Of a DNA stretch of 64,000 nt, positions 22,660 through 33,461 are shown in pieces. Every line of letters begins with the position of its first letter. Within the stretch, counting starts at the first letter, position 1. Location: positions 81,778,001 to 81,842,000 of the forward strand of contig JBITNC010000001.1 of NCBI GenBank assembly GCA_050084985.1. The letters are read 5' to 3'. The notes beneath the pieces are model-generated. The model was not told where the DNA came from, made no database searches, and worked only from the letters and a program-made list of their open reading frames with translations. This DNA is from Nageia nagi (Eukaryota > Pinophyta). Made by a program: the position numbers and the translations under genes.

Positions 22660-24500
22660 TGTTTTTCATACTATCTCATCTTGTCTCTTAGCCTATTATC
22701 TTGCTCAACCATAATCTTAACCATGTCTACATAGAAAGCCAAACATCTCACTAACCTACACCATATACAAGATCTTATCATGTTAGAAAATATTTTCTCT
22801 AAAGCCCTTTGGTTAGTCATCATTGAATCCTTTCCTCATACCATCAACACCCCATCCATTCATCCTTGTCATGGTCATTGCCCTCGTAACTCATGGTTTA
22901 ACAATGAATGCAATACCCTTTATAAATTCACCTACTCTATTATGTAACACAACCCCTTTATGGCTAAAGAGGCCCACAAAGCTCATTGTAACCTTCTCCA
23001 AAAGAAAAATAGACAATATGTTGTTATAAAAAGATTTAAGATCATCAATATGTTGAAGATAAATGTTAAGAGCTTATGGTACCTCTTTCTACCTAAGTCT
23101 TATCTATTCTTTATCACCAACTTGCATGTTTTATTAACCTATACATCCACCCGCTACAGCATCCCAAATCAACTCTCCATTATTTTCAACCCTTAACCTC
23201 ACCCTTGTTTCTTCATTAATAAAATGGTTCTACAAGTTATCCATAAACTCCAAACTGGTAAAGCTATAGATCTTGAAAACCTAAATATTGAATTCCTCAA
23301 ATATAGTTCAACAATCTTATTTGTCCATATTGTTGAAATGTTTAACTACATCTCTTATCAAGGGTTTCCCCCCTCTTGGAGATACAATATCATCAATTCC
23401 ATTTATAGAATAGTGTTGATCCTAGTAATTATAGAATAATTATGGTCAACCACAACTAACATTAGGACCAAGTGCAAGTTGTTTTGTAAACAATTCCATT
23501 GTTCCAATTTTTCTCTTTACGGATGAAATCATTTTACTATCGCATACAACAGTTAAGCTTCAACATCATATTGACACCCTAAGTGCCTTTCAAGTTACTC
23601 ATACCATCGAAGTCAATCTTAAAAAGACAAAGGTGATGTCCTTTAATACATCAAGAGCATATGCTTCCAAAATCCAACTAACTTTTCAAGCGAAACATAT
23701 TGAGGCAATTACCTCATGCACCTCTTTGGGTGTGCTCTTCATGGGTCCTACTTTCAACTTGAACCTAGCCTCATATAACGTATTAAATAAAGGCAATGTC
23801 GTAATTATCACACTCAAGAGATAGTACTTTCAACTCTAATTCCAAGATATCATGGAAAAAAATAAGCTCTTTTATGTTCTTATCTATCTAACCCTTCTTT
23901 AGGGATGTGAAGTATGGGGACCTAACTTGAGACATTCCAGTTGGGCTCGCATCGAGAGGGTTTTAGTCAACATGCTCTCAACATCCATTCAATCCAAACT
24001 AATTATCCCTCATTCCATCATTTTGACTGGATTTGATGCATATCCTATGTTTTCTTTTACATTATTCCATTTTAGCAAGCTTATGAATAGAACAAATCAT
24101 ATGCTTTCAACAACTCCTAACTCGAAGAGATAGCCTCTTTTAGCAATGAAATTCTCAATACAACTTGCAAGCAAAGGTATTCATTTGTGATAGTACTCAT
24201 AATAAATCTTCTCCTACAATCCATAGGCCTAAATATCGAGAATATATCTCAACTCCTAAATAGGACATTTGATACTTATACAATATATATAAACAAAACG
24301 ATCAAGAAATTAATCTACTCAACTTACTTGATGACAACTTGGATGTAACTAATAAAACTACTTTCACCAAAGCTCTTACATAAATATCAAATTTCTCCCT
24401 TGGCCAAATAAGGGTTTTCTCACACCAACTTTGTATTGAGATAAACCATCATATCCCTAGAGACCAATGTATATGTAAATTATGAAGAGGATTTCATATT
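22660..24500 (+). pseudogene. LINE (non-LTR) ORF2 fragment, 5' truncated
   Basis: Pieces of a plant L1-type ORF2 in several frames. 22850-23030 is the endonuclease-RT linker ('MAKEAHKAHCNLLQKKNRQY'). 23224-23440 is the RT start, with 'LQTGKAIDLENLNIEFLKY' and 'YQGFPPSWRYNIINSIYR'. 23600-23800 is the RT end, with 'EVNLKKTKVMSFNTSRAYAS' and 'SCTSLGVLFMGP'. 24380-24480 is a C-terminal segment with 'SLGQIRVFSHQLCIEINHH' leading into a Cys-rich knuckle. The endonuclease and the catalytic FADD region are lost or scrambled (about 23440-23590). Stops and frameshifts show it is dead. No poly(A) tail or target duplication was identified. Confidence 0.8.
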
Positions 24501-26439
24501 CATTTGGCCAATCAATTATGAAATTTGAGTTCAGTTTCATTATTTATTTAGGGGTATCTATATTTTGAGATCCTAAATGAATTATGAAGATAAAAAATTA
24601 TGTTACACTCTATATCAAGGTAGCCACTTGCCTCAAACATAAAGTAATCACTAATAAATCTCACAGTACAACGATTTCCAAACTTATCATATGTTATTTT
24701 CAACTATATGAAATTACAAATTAGAAGCATCACATGAACCCTAAAGACTCTAGAAGGATCACTCGTCAATGTTTATTATTAAGCCCACTAATGTTACTCC
24801 CTCTAGTTGCAACATTAAGAATTCCTTTTTGACCTCAAATGTTGAAGGATCCCCCTGACTCTCTATATGTAGACTTTCTACCTCACTCATCCTTATTGTA
24901 TTCAACACTCTTTTTTATCTATTTATTATTCATACACATCGAAGCTACATTAGGTGCTTCATAGCTCTTCCTATATGTATTTTTTGCAATCCCATTGACC
25001 ATATTTTTGTCACCTAAGGATATTAATATAAAATTCCAATTTCAATTATTATTATTATTACCATTACACCTAGAACTCTCAACCTTTCTAAACTTTATAG
25101 TCTTAAACTCTTTGAGATAATGACCTTGTTAAAACAAATGCAAATCTAATTTAAGAAAAAATGGATCAATTTAAAGAATTATTAAAATATGTGAAGAGGC
25201 CTATCCAAAACTATTCCAGAATTATAATGCAGAGTTAAAGCAAATCATACACAATAATCACACAAACACAAATAAACATAAGAGATTTATCCTAGTTCAT
25301 CCAGTGTCAACTACATCTAATAACCAAGAGTTTTTCCTCTTTCCATGTTATTGTTCACACCTTTATAGCGTACCACAAATGGCACATTGCAATCAATATA
25401 TAAGAAACTCTTATTACCCTAAACCACAACATGATATTAGAATACCATGGGTTCAATATCACCCATCATCGCATCTTAGTGATACATTGGAAATCCCACC
25501 AACGTTGTGTGTGAATCTAGAAAATCTCATATTCCTCTCTCATGACTTATTCACTTAGCCAAATCATCCATAACCATCCCAAACTATATGGTCTTGAAAT
25601 CCTAAAATTTTGAACCTTTACCAATAAGGAAGATCCTATGCATCGCACTAGGAAACTCAAAGAATTATGCATTATTTTTTAAATGATAATAGATTTTAAG
25701 ATAGTCTTTTTTTAAGAATCTTTTAGGCTATACATCTGAATGGTTTTGTAATTTACTAAGAAATTCCATCTTTAACTTCTCTTACCTTGTAAACCTTTTT
25801 ATGGATCACTTCAATATTTTGATTATCAAACACATGATTCTTTCTCAATTAAATACTATAAAATAAACATATAATCAATCATTAAATAATTTTATGATCC
25901 AATGGATCTCTCAAAATTAAATATTGATCCTATCCAATCATATAGGGCAACTTTTGGAGGCATAACTTTTCAACTTTAGCTTTGTTTGACCCTGTTCAAA
26001 GAGCATTGCAAAATGTATGTTGTGTAGAATCATATGAAAGAGTATAAATTCTTTTTTATAAAGTTTGGACCCTACACCCCACTTAGCAAAGCCAATAATT
26101 ATAAATATGTGAAATTATCTAAAAAATGAAAGTTAACATAAAAACTATATAAGTGCATTTTTAATTAAGTCAAATTCCACGTAAGGATAAGATATGGAAT
26201 GCTAAATAATTTAATTCCCATTTTGTTACTCATGAAAGGTGAACAACCATATTTAAAACATGGTACCAACAAAAAAAATCATGTCAAAAAAGATATTTAT
26301 ACCGATAAAGGTACCCCTATATGATAGTATAATGCAAGACTTAACAAGAAATAGTTTGCCATGTTAAAAGATACTCAATTTGTAAGAGAGATTGTAGAAT
26401 GATATTATATTATGCAAAGCATAAGATTGAAATTTTCAA
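24501..26439. other. Mixed decayed repeat sequence, no clear gene
   Basis: Two weak signals. On the minus strand at about 24780-25145 there is a Cys/His-containing, Asn-rich frame ('CGHYLKEFK') that could be a retrotransposon gag zinc-knuckle region. On the + strand about 25255-25330 contains 'ataagagatttatcctagtt' followed by 'catcca', which resembles a phrase common in plant Copia LTRs. Neither is strong enough to name an element. Confidence 0.3.
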
Positions 26440-26720
26440 AAACAAATTTGCAATCGTAAAATTAAGAAGTTTTCACACAAAATTCATAGTGAAATTGGTA
26501 GATGGACAATACCTAAAACATCTTGCGATAAAAGAACTTGTAAGCTTTGTAACCTAAATACCATAGAAGATGAAATTCTTTTCTCTTTTTTTCCACTTTA
26601 CGAAGACATCAAACAAACCTATAAAAATATTTATAGTTATAGTTGGATCTATGAGTTATTAAATCAAGGTAATTAAAACAAGCTTAGTGATTTTATTATA
26701 TAACTTAATTATGTTACAAA
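26440..26720 (+). pseudogene. LINE ORF2 C-terminal tail
   Basis: One + frame at about 26466-26640 reads 'FSHKIHSEIGRWTIPKT' then 'KRTCKLCNLNTIEDEILF' and 'FPLYEDIKQTY'. This is the C-terminal knuckle of plant LINE ORF2 (R-x-C-x-x-C...E-D-E-x-H-F...C-P-x-Y); the last His and Cys are replaced by Leu and Phe. It is a second LINE copy, since 24380-24480 carries its own version of the same region. The 3' end is obscured by AT-rich sequence before the LTR at 26862. Confidence 0.65.
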
Positions 26721-26861
26721 CAAGCATTCATGTACATAATTGATTTATATTTATTTTTTGAAAAACTTTGGTAGATCCTACAAACAATTGGATTTAAAAG
26801 GAAGTTAAAATACTTATCTTGTAATTCTAAGAGGAAAATACTATTGCAAAAGGTAACTTTA

Positions 26862-27397
26862 TGATGTAGATAATGATGATGACTACCCAAAACACAAAAA
26901 TGCAATTCCTAATAAATAGAAATATAATGAACACAGTTGATATAGTTTTCTAAATGGCCTTCTAAACCATCAACCATTATGTTATCTATTAGAGGAAAAC
27001 CAACAATGGCCTTCCTATTACATACAAATTTTGTTGCAGGAAAATATGGCATTAAAGCCTTCATATAAATGTGTGCAAGTAACGCTTCATGACTGAGCTC
27101 TTGAAACCTTTCTTGAGATGTCCACTCACCTCTCCTCACCTACAAAACATCATTGTTCTCTACTCATGATTACTTATGCTCTCAAAGCCATCTCACATTG
27201 GATGACTACCCCTCCACTCTAGACAACACTTTTTTCCTTTTATAAACCATTTAGCCATATACATTTAAATTATTACTTCTAATAAAATCCTAATTTTAGA
27301 TGAACATAAAGCATATTTTTATCAATGGATTCAACATCCTAACCACTAACAAGGAATAAGAAATAAATAGGAACAACTAGTGCTCTTTACTACATCA
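26862..27397 (-). repeat. Left (3') LTR of element D
   Basis: Shares with 29024-29538 'gatgtagacaatgatg' (mutated here), 'ttctaaatggccttctaaac', 'aacatcattgttctctactc' and 'atttttatcaatggattca'-like sequence. Minus-strand ends are TGATGTAG...CTACATCA, an unusually long (8-bp) inverted terminal match. Confidence 0.8.
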
Positions 27398-27410
27398 TTC
27401 TCCCCTTATT
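27398..27410 (-). other. Polypurine tract of element D
   Basis: AATAAGGGGAGAA on the minus strand, directly abutting the TG of the 3' LTR. This is the classic position and composition for plus-strand priming. Confidence 0.7.
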
Positions 27411-27495
27411 TTAAAATGCTAAACCTCCTAGTTCGAAAAACTAGTTTAGTAAACTTGAATCTCCTTCTCCTTCATTTCCAATTTAACTTATGATT

Positions 27496-28900
27496 TCAAT
27501 ATTCATTATTAGGGTTTTGTGATGCATTACTCATATTCCTTCTCTTAAGGAGATACTTCACCTTATATTCCATTTCTCCCATCCTGCTCACATCAAATAG
27601 AACCATCTCTTTTGCAATCATCTTTTCCACTTCAATAGAAAGGTTTATAGCCATGATCTCATCCCAAATATCATCATCTTTGTCTGAGAAGTCTTCCCAG
27701 AGATCACCTTCTTTAGTGATGACCTTATCAGCAAGGCCATGTTCATCCAAGAATGCAATCTTTGTCATCAATTATCAAATCAAATGTCCAATTGCACTCC
27801 ATTGCACCCTCTTTCCATATGCATTACTAAGGATGTTCCTTATCCAAAATCTCTTTCTCAATGATTATACTAAGCAACTCCTTTATTGCTTTATCAATCA
27901 TAGGCAAGTTAACCACAAGGTTATCCTCCATGACACCCCCTCCCTTGTTACTTTCAAGCAAGTCCTCCACATTATTGCAATCAACAACTACCTCCATAAC
28001 ATCCACAGTCATTTCATCCACTTGGCCTCTCATAAGCATAATCTTCAATACACCTAGCACCATAGCTCATATGAATGTTTTAACATACAGGCCTATCCTA
28101 GGCTCACCTCCTCCATGGTTGCACTCAGCTCCAACCATCATCTTAGCTATCACATCCATCTCAATGCTTAGGTCTACCACTAACCTATTATTTATGTGGC
28201 TACACTCTGTTTCAAGCTTACATACTTAGTATTCAAAGCTTTCATCTTCCATCATTTGTAGGTCTTCAACCTTAAGACTATTAGGTTTCTCAAAACCTTT
28301 CCTCTCATATTTGAGGGTTTCTTCAATCAATGATAAGATCTATCTACTTCAAGGTACTCTTACCTTCTTCATTTATGTAACATTTAGTGTTATCCAAACA
28401 CTATTCAGGCTCTATTTAGTCTCAAGATACCAATGTCTAGCCTCCTCCACTAGCGGATTGTATTTGAACTTTATGCTCTTCAAGGCATCTTCATATTGTA
28501 TTATTTTTTGTGGCTTCTCTCTTTGGTTTCCCTTTAGGGCAATGCTCTCTCTCTCTCTTCTTTCAAAGTCTTGAAGTGTTAAGTTTTTTCCACTAGTCTA
28601 CATGTTGGCTTAGTTTCATCATCTTCTCCATCAATATGGAATTCATGTTCTTCTACTTCTTCACTAGTTTGGACTTTTGTTCTATCCTCCAACTAATTCT
28701 TGCAATTCCACATAGTTTTGCACTCGCAACAACCACCCTTTTAGGACCTTTGATATTATATTTCTCAAAATATGTTTCTAAACTCATAGCCCATTGCAAC
28801 GATTCTTTAGAACCCTCATTACTAGGAAGAAAAGATTTCTCCTTATCAGTGACTCTTCTTCATTGCTCTATACCTATAGTAGCAAGTCTCGCCCCAATCT
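27496..28900 (-). pseudogene. Gag-like remnant in element D
   Basis: Open pieces on the minus strand at 27496-27771 and 27827-28063 encode acidic, probably helical sequence ('GDLWEDFSDKDDDIWDEI', 'VEKMIAKEMVLFDV'). Upstream, about 28640-28830 gives a decayed 'WAMSLETYFEKYNIKG' segment resembling the start of a plant retrotransposon gag domain. No zinc knuckle, protease or RT motif can be found. It is best read as the decayed gag of a non-autonomous element; an unrelated captured sequence is possible. Confidence 0.4.
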
Positions 28901-29023
28901 ACACAATCTTTCTACAAATGTCTACATATTGTTCTCTACAATCTATGCTCTTATCCTCTTTCTCCTTCCCCAAGTCACATGGGCTCCCTCTGGCCCATCT
29001 TATTGGTTGCTTTGATATCAAAT

Positions 29024-29538
29024 TGATGTAGACAATGATGGTGAATACGCATAACAAACAAATATGATTCCAAATAAACAGAAATACAATGAACACAATT
29101 GATATGGTTTTCTAAATGGCCTTCTAAACTAGTAAACACTATGTTATCTATTAGTTGCAAATTAATAACGGCCTTGCTATTACACAGTATCAAACATAAC
29201 AAAAAATAGCATGCAAGTATTTACACAAATGCGTACAAGCAATCTCTTGAAACCCTTCTTCACGAACCCACTCACTACTCCTTGCCTACAGAACATCATT
29301 GTTCTCTACTCAAGCCTACTTAGGCTTTCAAAGTCATCTCACACTAGACTCTTCCCCCTCAACTTTGGATGATCCTTTTCATTTTGTAAAACACTCAACT
29401 ATATATTTAAATTACCAATCTAAAAATCTTATAATTTTAGTTAAATATAGATCATAATTTTTTCAATGGATTCACCATTTCAATAGCTGGAAAGGAACAA
29501 CAAATTGACAAGCACAATTGATGCTTTTTAGTGCATCA
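29024..29538 (-). repeat. Right (5') LTR of element D
   Basis: 515 bp with TGATGCAC...CTACATCA on the minus strand. The primer-binding site lies immediately inside, at about 29009-29022. Confidence 0.8.
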
Positions 29539-32500
29539 AATTATCCTAAAGATAGTACCATTATGTGAAGCATGGTGCAAGATTCTTAAAAGAGATAGAA
29601 TGTCATGCCAAAAGCTACTAAATTTATGAAAGATAAATGTAAAATATTCTTACATTTAAAATTAAAATAATATATGAAGTGCCTTGATAACATAGCACTA
29701 CCATAATACAATAGGCAAGTTCTTGATGTTTTATAATGTTTTAATTCATTTAAATTTCGTTTATTCTCTTTCATTTATATATTTTCACTTGTTTTGAACA
29801 TTTTTAAAATATATATATCATTTGTTTCAAATGAGGTGTATAACAACTAGAATGATATGGCATACTTTTTTTTTAATAACAACTAGAATTATAAGATATG
29901 TTTGTTTTTTTTAATTACAAATATCAAATTCAAATTCAAATGCTAAAATATATATTTATTCTTGTGTTAATCAAAATATATGACTAACATGGAATCTACT
30001 TCCACGGCTAATTTCCCACAAGAGACAATTTATCATATATATATACACGAATGAAACTAACTAGTTAAATCTGTATTATTTATTAAAAAAAAAAAAAGTT
30101 TATAATAAATAAAAATGTAATAAATGGTATCACATAATTTCCCACAAGAAACAATTTATCATATATATATACGAATGAAACTAACTAGTTAAATCTGTAT
30201 TATTTATTAAAAAAAAAAAAAAAAAGTTTATAATAAATAAAAATGTAATAAATGGTATCACATAATAGTAATAAATGTATGATGATCTCAACTTTTAACG
30301 ATACCATCATACCTTGTAATTTATCTTTGATCCACTACCAATGTAATGAACACCGTATATATGAATCTATACTTTAGATTGTTGATTCTAGGTTCTTAAT
30401 GATTAATTATGTATCCTTCAAAATTTATAGTTAACTATTTCAATCTTCTACAAGTGAGCACATCACATAAAAGACTTGAACCCAAGGAGATGAGTGTTTA
30501 TATTGACTAAGGAATCTATTATCTCTTGATGTATAGTCGTAATGTTTTGAGTATATAAGATTCAATGGACAATAAGGAGACATAAAGGTGTAGAGCATAA
30601 GACGTAAACAACTTAAATTTATATCTAGCATGTGTTGTCAATAGCATTGTGATCTGTCAAAGCCAGTGCCAATGATATGATATTCATGACCAAGAATTGT
30701 TATATCAAAATATATAGAAGAGTCTTACATAAAATAGCTTGACAATATCAACCAATACATCAATCTCAAATGATTCTAAATGATATTTAAGTGTTAAATT
30801 TCTAATTTAATAAAAAATTAAAAGGTAAATAAGTAAAATCAACATTTAATGTTTTTTAAATCCATTCTTTTGTAGGACCTATCAAGATATTTTAAACATT
30901 GTTAATGTAAAAGATGGAAGTAGAACGTGACACCTTTTATGTGGATATGCCTTTACACCTCGTTTGCCTCCCAACTCCCAATGTCAATAAAAGACATTTG
31001 TAATCAACATTTGAGCCACAAGGGCATCATCAAACATAATTTTCTTGCTTGTTCTTCCTTTCACCTTCATTTTCATATAATTATGGCTTTACAGGTTCAT
31101 TGTTCAGTCTCGACCTGAACCCTAATGATCCTTTAGATGTTCCACGAACCTAGATTAACTTCAAATAATGGACAGTATTCAAAATAGCACAAAATTGGTC
31201 CTTGGTGTACCAAATTGCCATGATAAGCAACTACCATAGATCTTGTGTGTTGGTCATCTGGTCCAAATGTTTTGAAAAGCTGTAATACGGTGAAAAGATG
31301 TGGTATTTTGGGTGAACGCTGGAGGCAAAATTTTCAAGTTTAAAGTCGAGCTAATAGTGGGCTCTATGATATCTAACTGTGTATATTACGTAGAAACTAT
31401 AAATTTCAGCTTCATTAGGAGACGCACTTCAAGGCTCTTTGTGGAGGAGACGAGTAGCTGAAACTTGTACAACTCCCTTTCACATCCATTTTGAAACACA
31501 ATGTCATTAACTAGAAAAACGTGTTTCCCAATCAAACAAAGGATGCCCATTTTGCACCAAAGCTGCCATATTCATTAAAAACATCAACTGAAAATTTTAC
31601 TGCCATTTTTTGGAAACATTTAGTGTTTCTAACTGTTAAAAACTTTATTCAATAAGATTTCTAGCATAAACAATTGCAGACGAAGTAACAAATATTAATG
31701 CTCAGCCAACTACCTAGTAAAAAACTAGCTTGAAACTTGATGTATAAAGCAAATTAATTTCAAATTATAGAGAAACACAACAATTCACATTCTTCAAGTT
31801 TGAAGAAATCAGTAAATGGTAAGAATAACCATGTTATTCTTTCCAGGATCTGATCTATTTCATTGCTAAATTATTCACTTTCCCGTATGACTGTCTTGAA
31901 CTATCCAAGAATGTACGAATGTTCAAACAGAAGTTCAATGCTTAGTGGTGCCTAATAGTTGAACTAATACAAACCTCCCAGAATCAATGCAATTCGTTTT
32001 TTCACAATCAACATGCTTTTTTCTGGGAAACAAAACAAACTTAGATATCCTGTAATTCCTGTAAGATGCTGGCAAGTATTTTTCATCCCGGCAGGGGAAG
32101 CCTCCCAACATATTAGAAAGATAATGTAGCTCAATGAAGAAAACTTTAAAACAATTTAAATTACATGTATAGTGGAGAGAGAAGCACTTGATTTACATGG
32201 TATATTTAAACACAAGCATTCCAAATTAAACAAGCACCATCTGTTTCAGGAGACTAAGCCAATTGTGAACACCATGTCAATCGACAAGCTGAAATTCGGA
32301 TGCACCTGCTCTCAAGTGTGACCTTTGGGTCACAAGAAAAGTTATTAACATTCTCTTATAACATGAAATCTAAAGAATGCAGAAAAAAAAAATATCTGTG
32401 AACAAACAACGTGGATGCTTTCAAAACACATACCTCTGGTGAACATGTCGACATATATATTCAGCAACATCATTCTAAACATGTTCCATTATCTGTAACT

Positions 32501-33212
32501 TTCATAACGTTTGCAAGGTAGCTTGTAGATACCATTCAATACCAGATGTCCCTTCAAAAGGGACTGTGTTATTCCCTTCAAAGAGATCTTTGAAACAATT
32601 TAAACACCAATACATTCATATTTGGTAGAAATATATGGTAAAAGAAAAAGAAAAAATTCTTTGAAGTGGTAATATCCTATATTTCAATTAAACTCTGAAT
32701 TAAACAAAGAGAAATGAATACATTTAGCAACTATACACTTGGAGCTGGAAGATAGAGGACTCAAAAAAAGTGCTGCGAGTACACTATAGCTTCAAATTTT
32801 GGTCAAGCAAATATGGAAAGCATAGGACACAACTACATAGTTTTGAAACAGAAAATGAACCCGTGGTTAGAACACAATGAGATAATCTGAACATACAGAT
32901 TAGGATATTTTGCCTTGGGAAATTTTCTATTTGAAATGCACTTCCATTTCATTGGTTGGATCTCAAAATATAGAGATTCTCTCAGCTTCATCATGACACA
33001 AATACATGCATCAAAATCTGAAGCAAGGGAAAACTTTGGCCTACCTCTGTTCACAGATTGCAAAAGGCCGCCTATTAAGAAGAGGATAATCTAGAATAAA
33101 GAAAGCAAACCCTTATGCATCGAATACAAGTATGAACCCATACAAATTGGGTACTCTTTAACAATCCATGTACACCAGTGTACAATGGAAGAGAAATATC
33201 TGCAATGAATTA
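29539..33212. other. Intergenic sequence downstream of the PP2C-CNB-kinase gene
   Basis: No coding region recognised on either strand. The part next to 33212 should contain the gene's 3' UTR and poly(A) site, but I could not fix their position. The base composition becomes less AT-rich after about 31000. A tandem duplication lies at 30010-30265. Confidence 0.45.
30010..30265. repeat. 126-bp tandem duplication
   Basis: Two nearly identical copies (30010-30135 and 30136-30265) of a unit running 'aatttcccacaaga' - (at)n - 'cgaatgaaactaactagtt' - poly(A) - 'aatggtatcacata'. They differ mainly in the lengths of the (AT) and A runs, so the duplication looks recent. Confidence 0.9.
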
Positions 33213-33461
33213 CTACCAACCATCAAGCCATTCTTGTGAATTTAAAGCTTTCAAGTCAACTGGTGAACAAATAGCAGATGCTGGGTGTTCATCAACATAA
33301 TGAAGCTCAAATGCTGAATCAATACGTGTCAAGATCTCTTCCGGTACAGGTACACCATGCTGTAGAAGGTTGTTCCAATCCATATCTTTAAACCATGGAT
33401 GATTTTTAATTGACTCTGCTCCCTTAGAACCAAGTCTGACATTCTCATCAACTTCCAGCAA
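33213..33461 (-). CDS. Last exon: kinase C-terminus and AGC tail
   Basis: 82 codons and a stop: 'LLEVDENVRLGSKGAESIKN', then 'HPWFKDMDWNNLLQHGVPVP' and an acidic tail ending 'ALNSQEWLDGW'. R-L-G and H-P-W-F are the end of the AGC fold. The terminal Q-x-W-L-x-x-W matches the ending of plant relatives. The hydrophobic motif typical of AGC tails (F-x-x-F) is absent. Confidence 0.94.
   Translation of the reverse strand: MLEVDENVRLGSKGAESIKNHPWFKDMDWNNLLQHGVPVPEEILTRIDSAFELHYVDEHPASAICSPVDLKALNSQEWLDGW

Larger units (their letters stand above)
26862..29538 (-). mobile_element. Small non-autonomous LTR retrotransposon (element D)
   Basis: Two direct repeats of about 520-535 bp (26862-27397 and 29024-29538) flank a 1626-base interior. 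On the minus strand the LTRs start TGATG and end CTACATCA. A PBS-like TTTGATATCAAAGC follows the 5' LTR (about 29009-29022), and a polypurine tract AATAAGGGGAGAA (27410-27398) precedes the 3' LTR. The interior holds only a Glu/Asp-rich gag-like frame; no protease, RT or integrase is visible. The flanking 5-mers ('cttta' left, 'aatta' right) do not form a clean target duplication, so one edge may be altered. Confidence 0.8.

Noticed and set aside
27653-29031. Several + strand frames over 100 residues (27653-28057, 27861-28229, 28636-29031)
   Set aside because: They run antisense through the interior of element D and have Ser/Leu/His-rich shadow composition. PBS and PPT fix the element on the minus strand.
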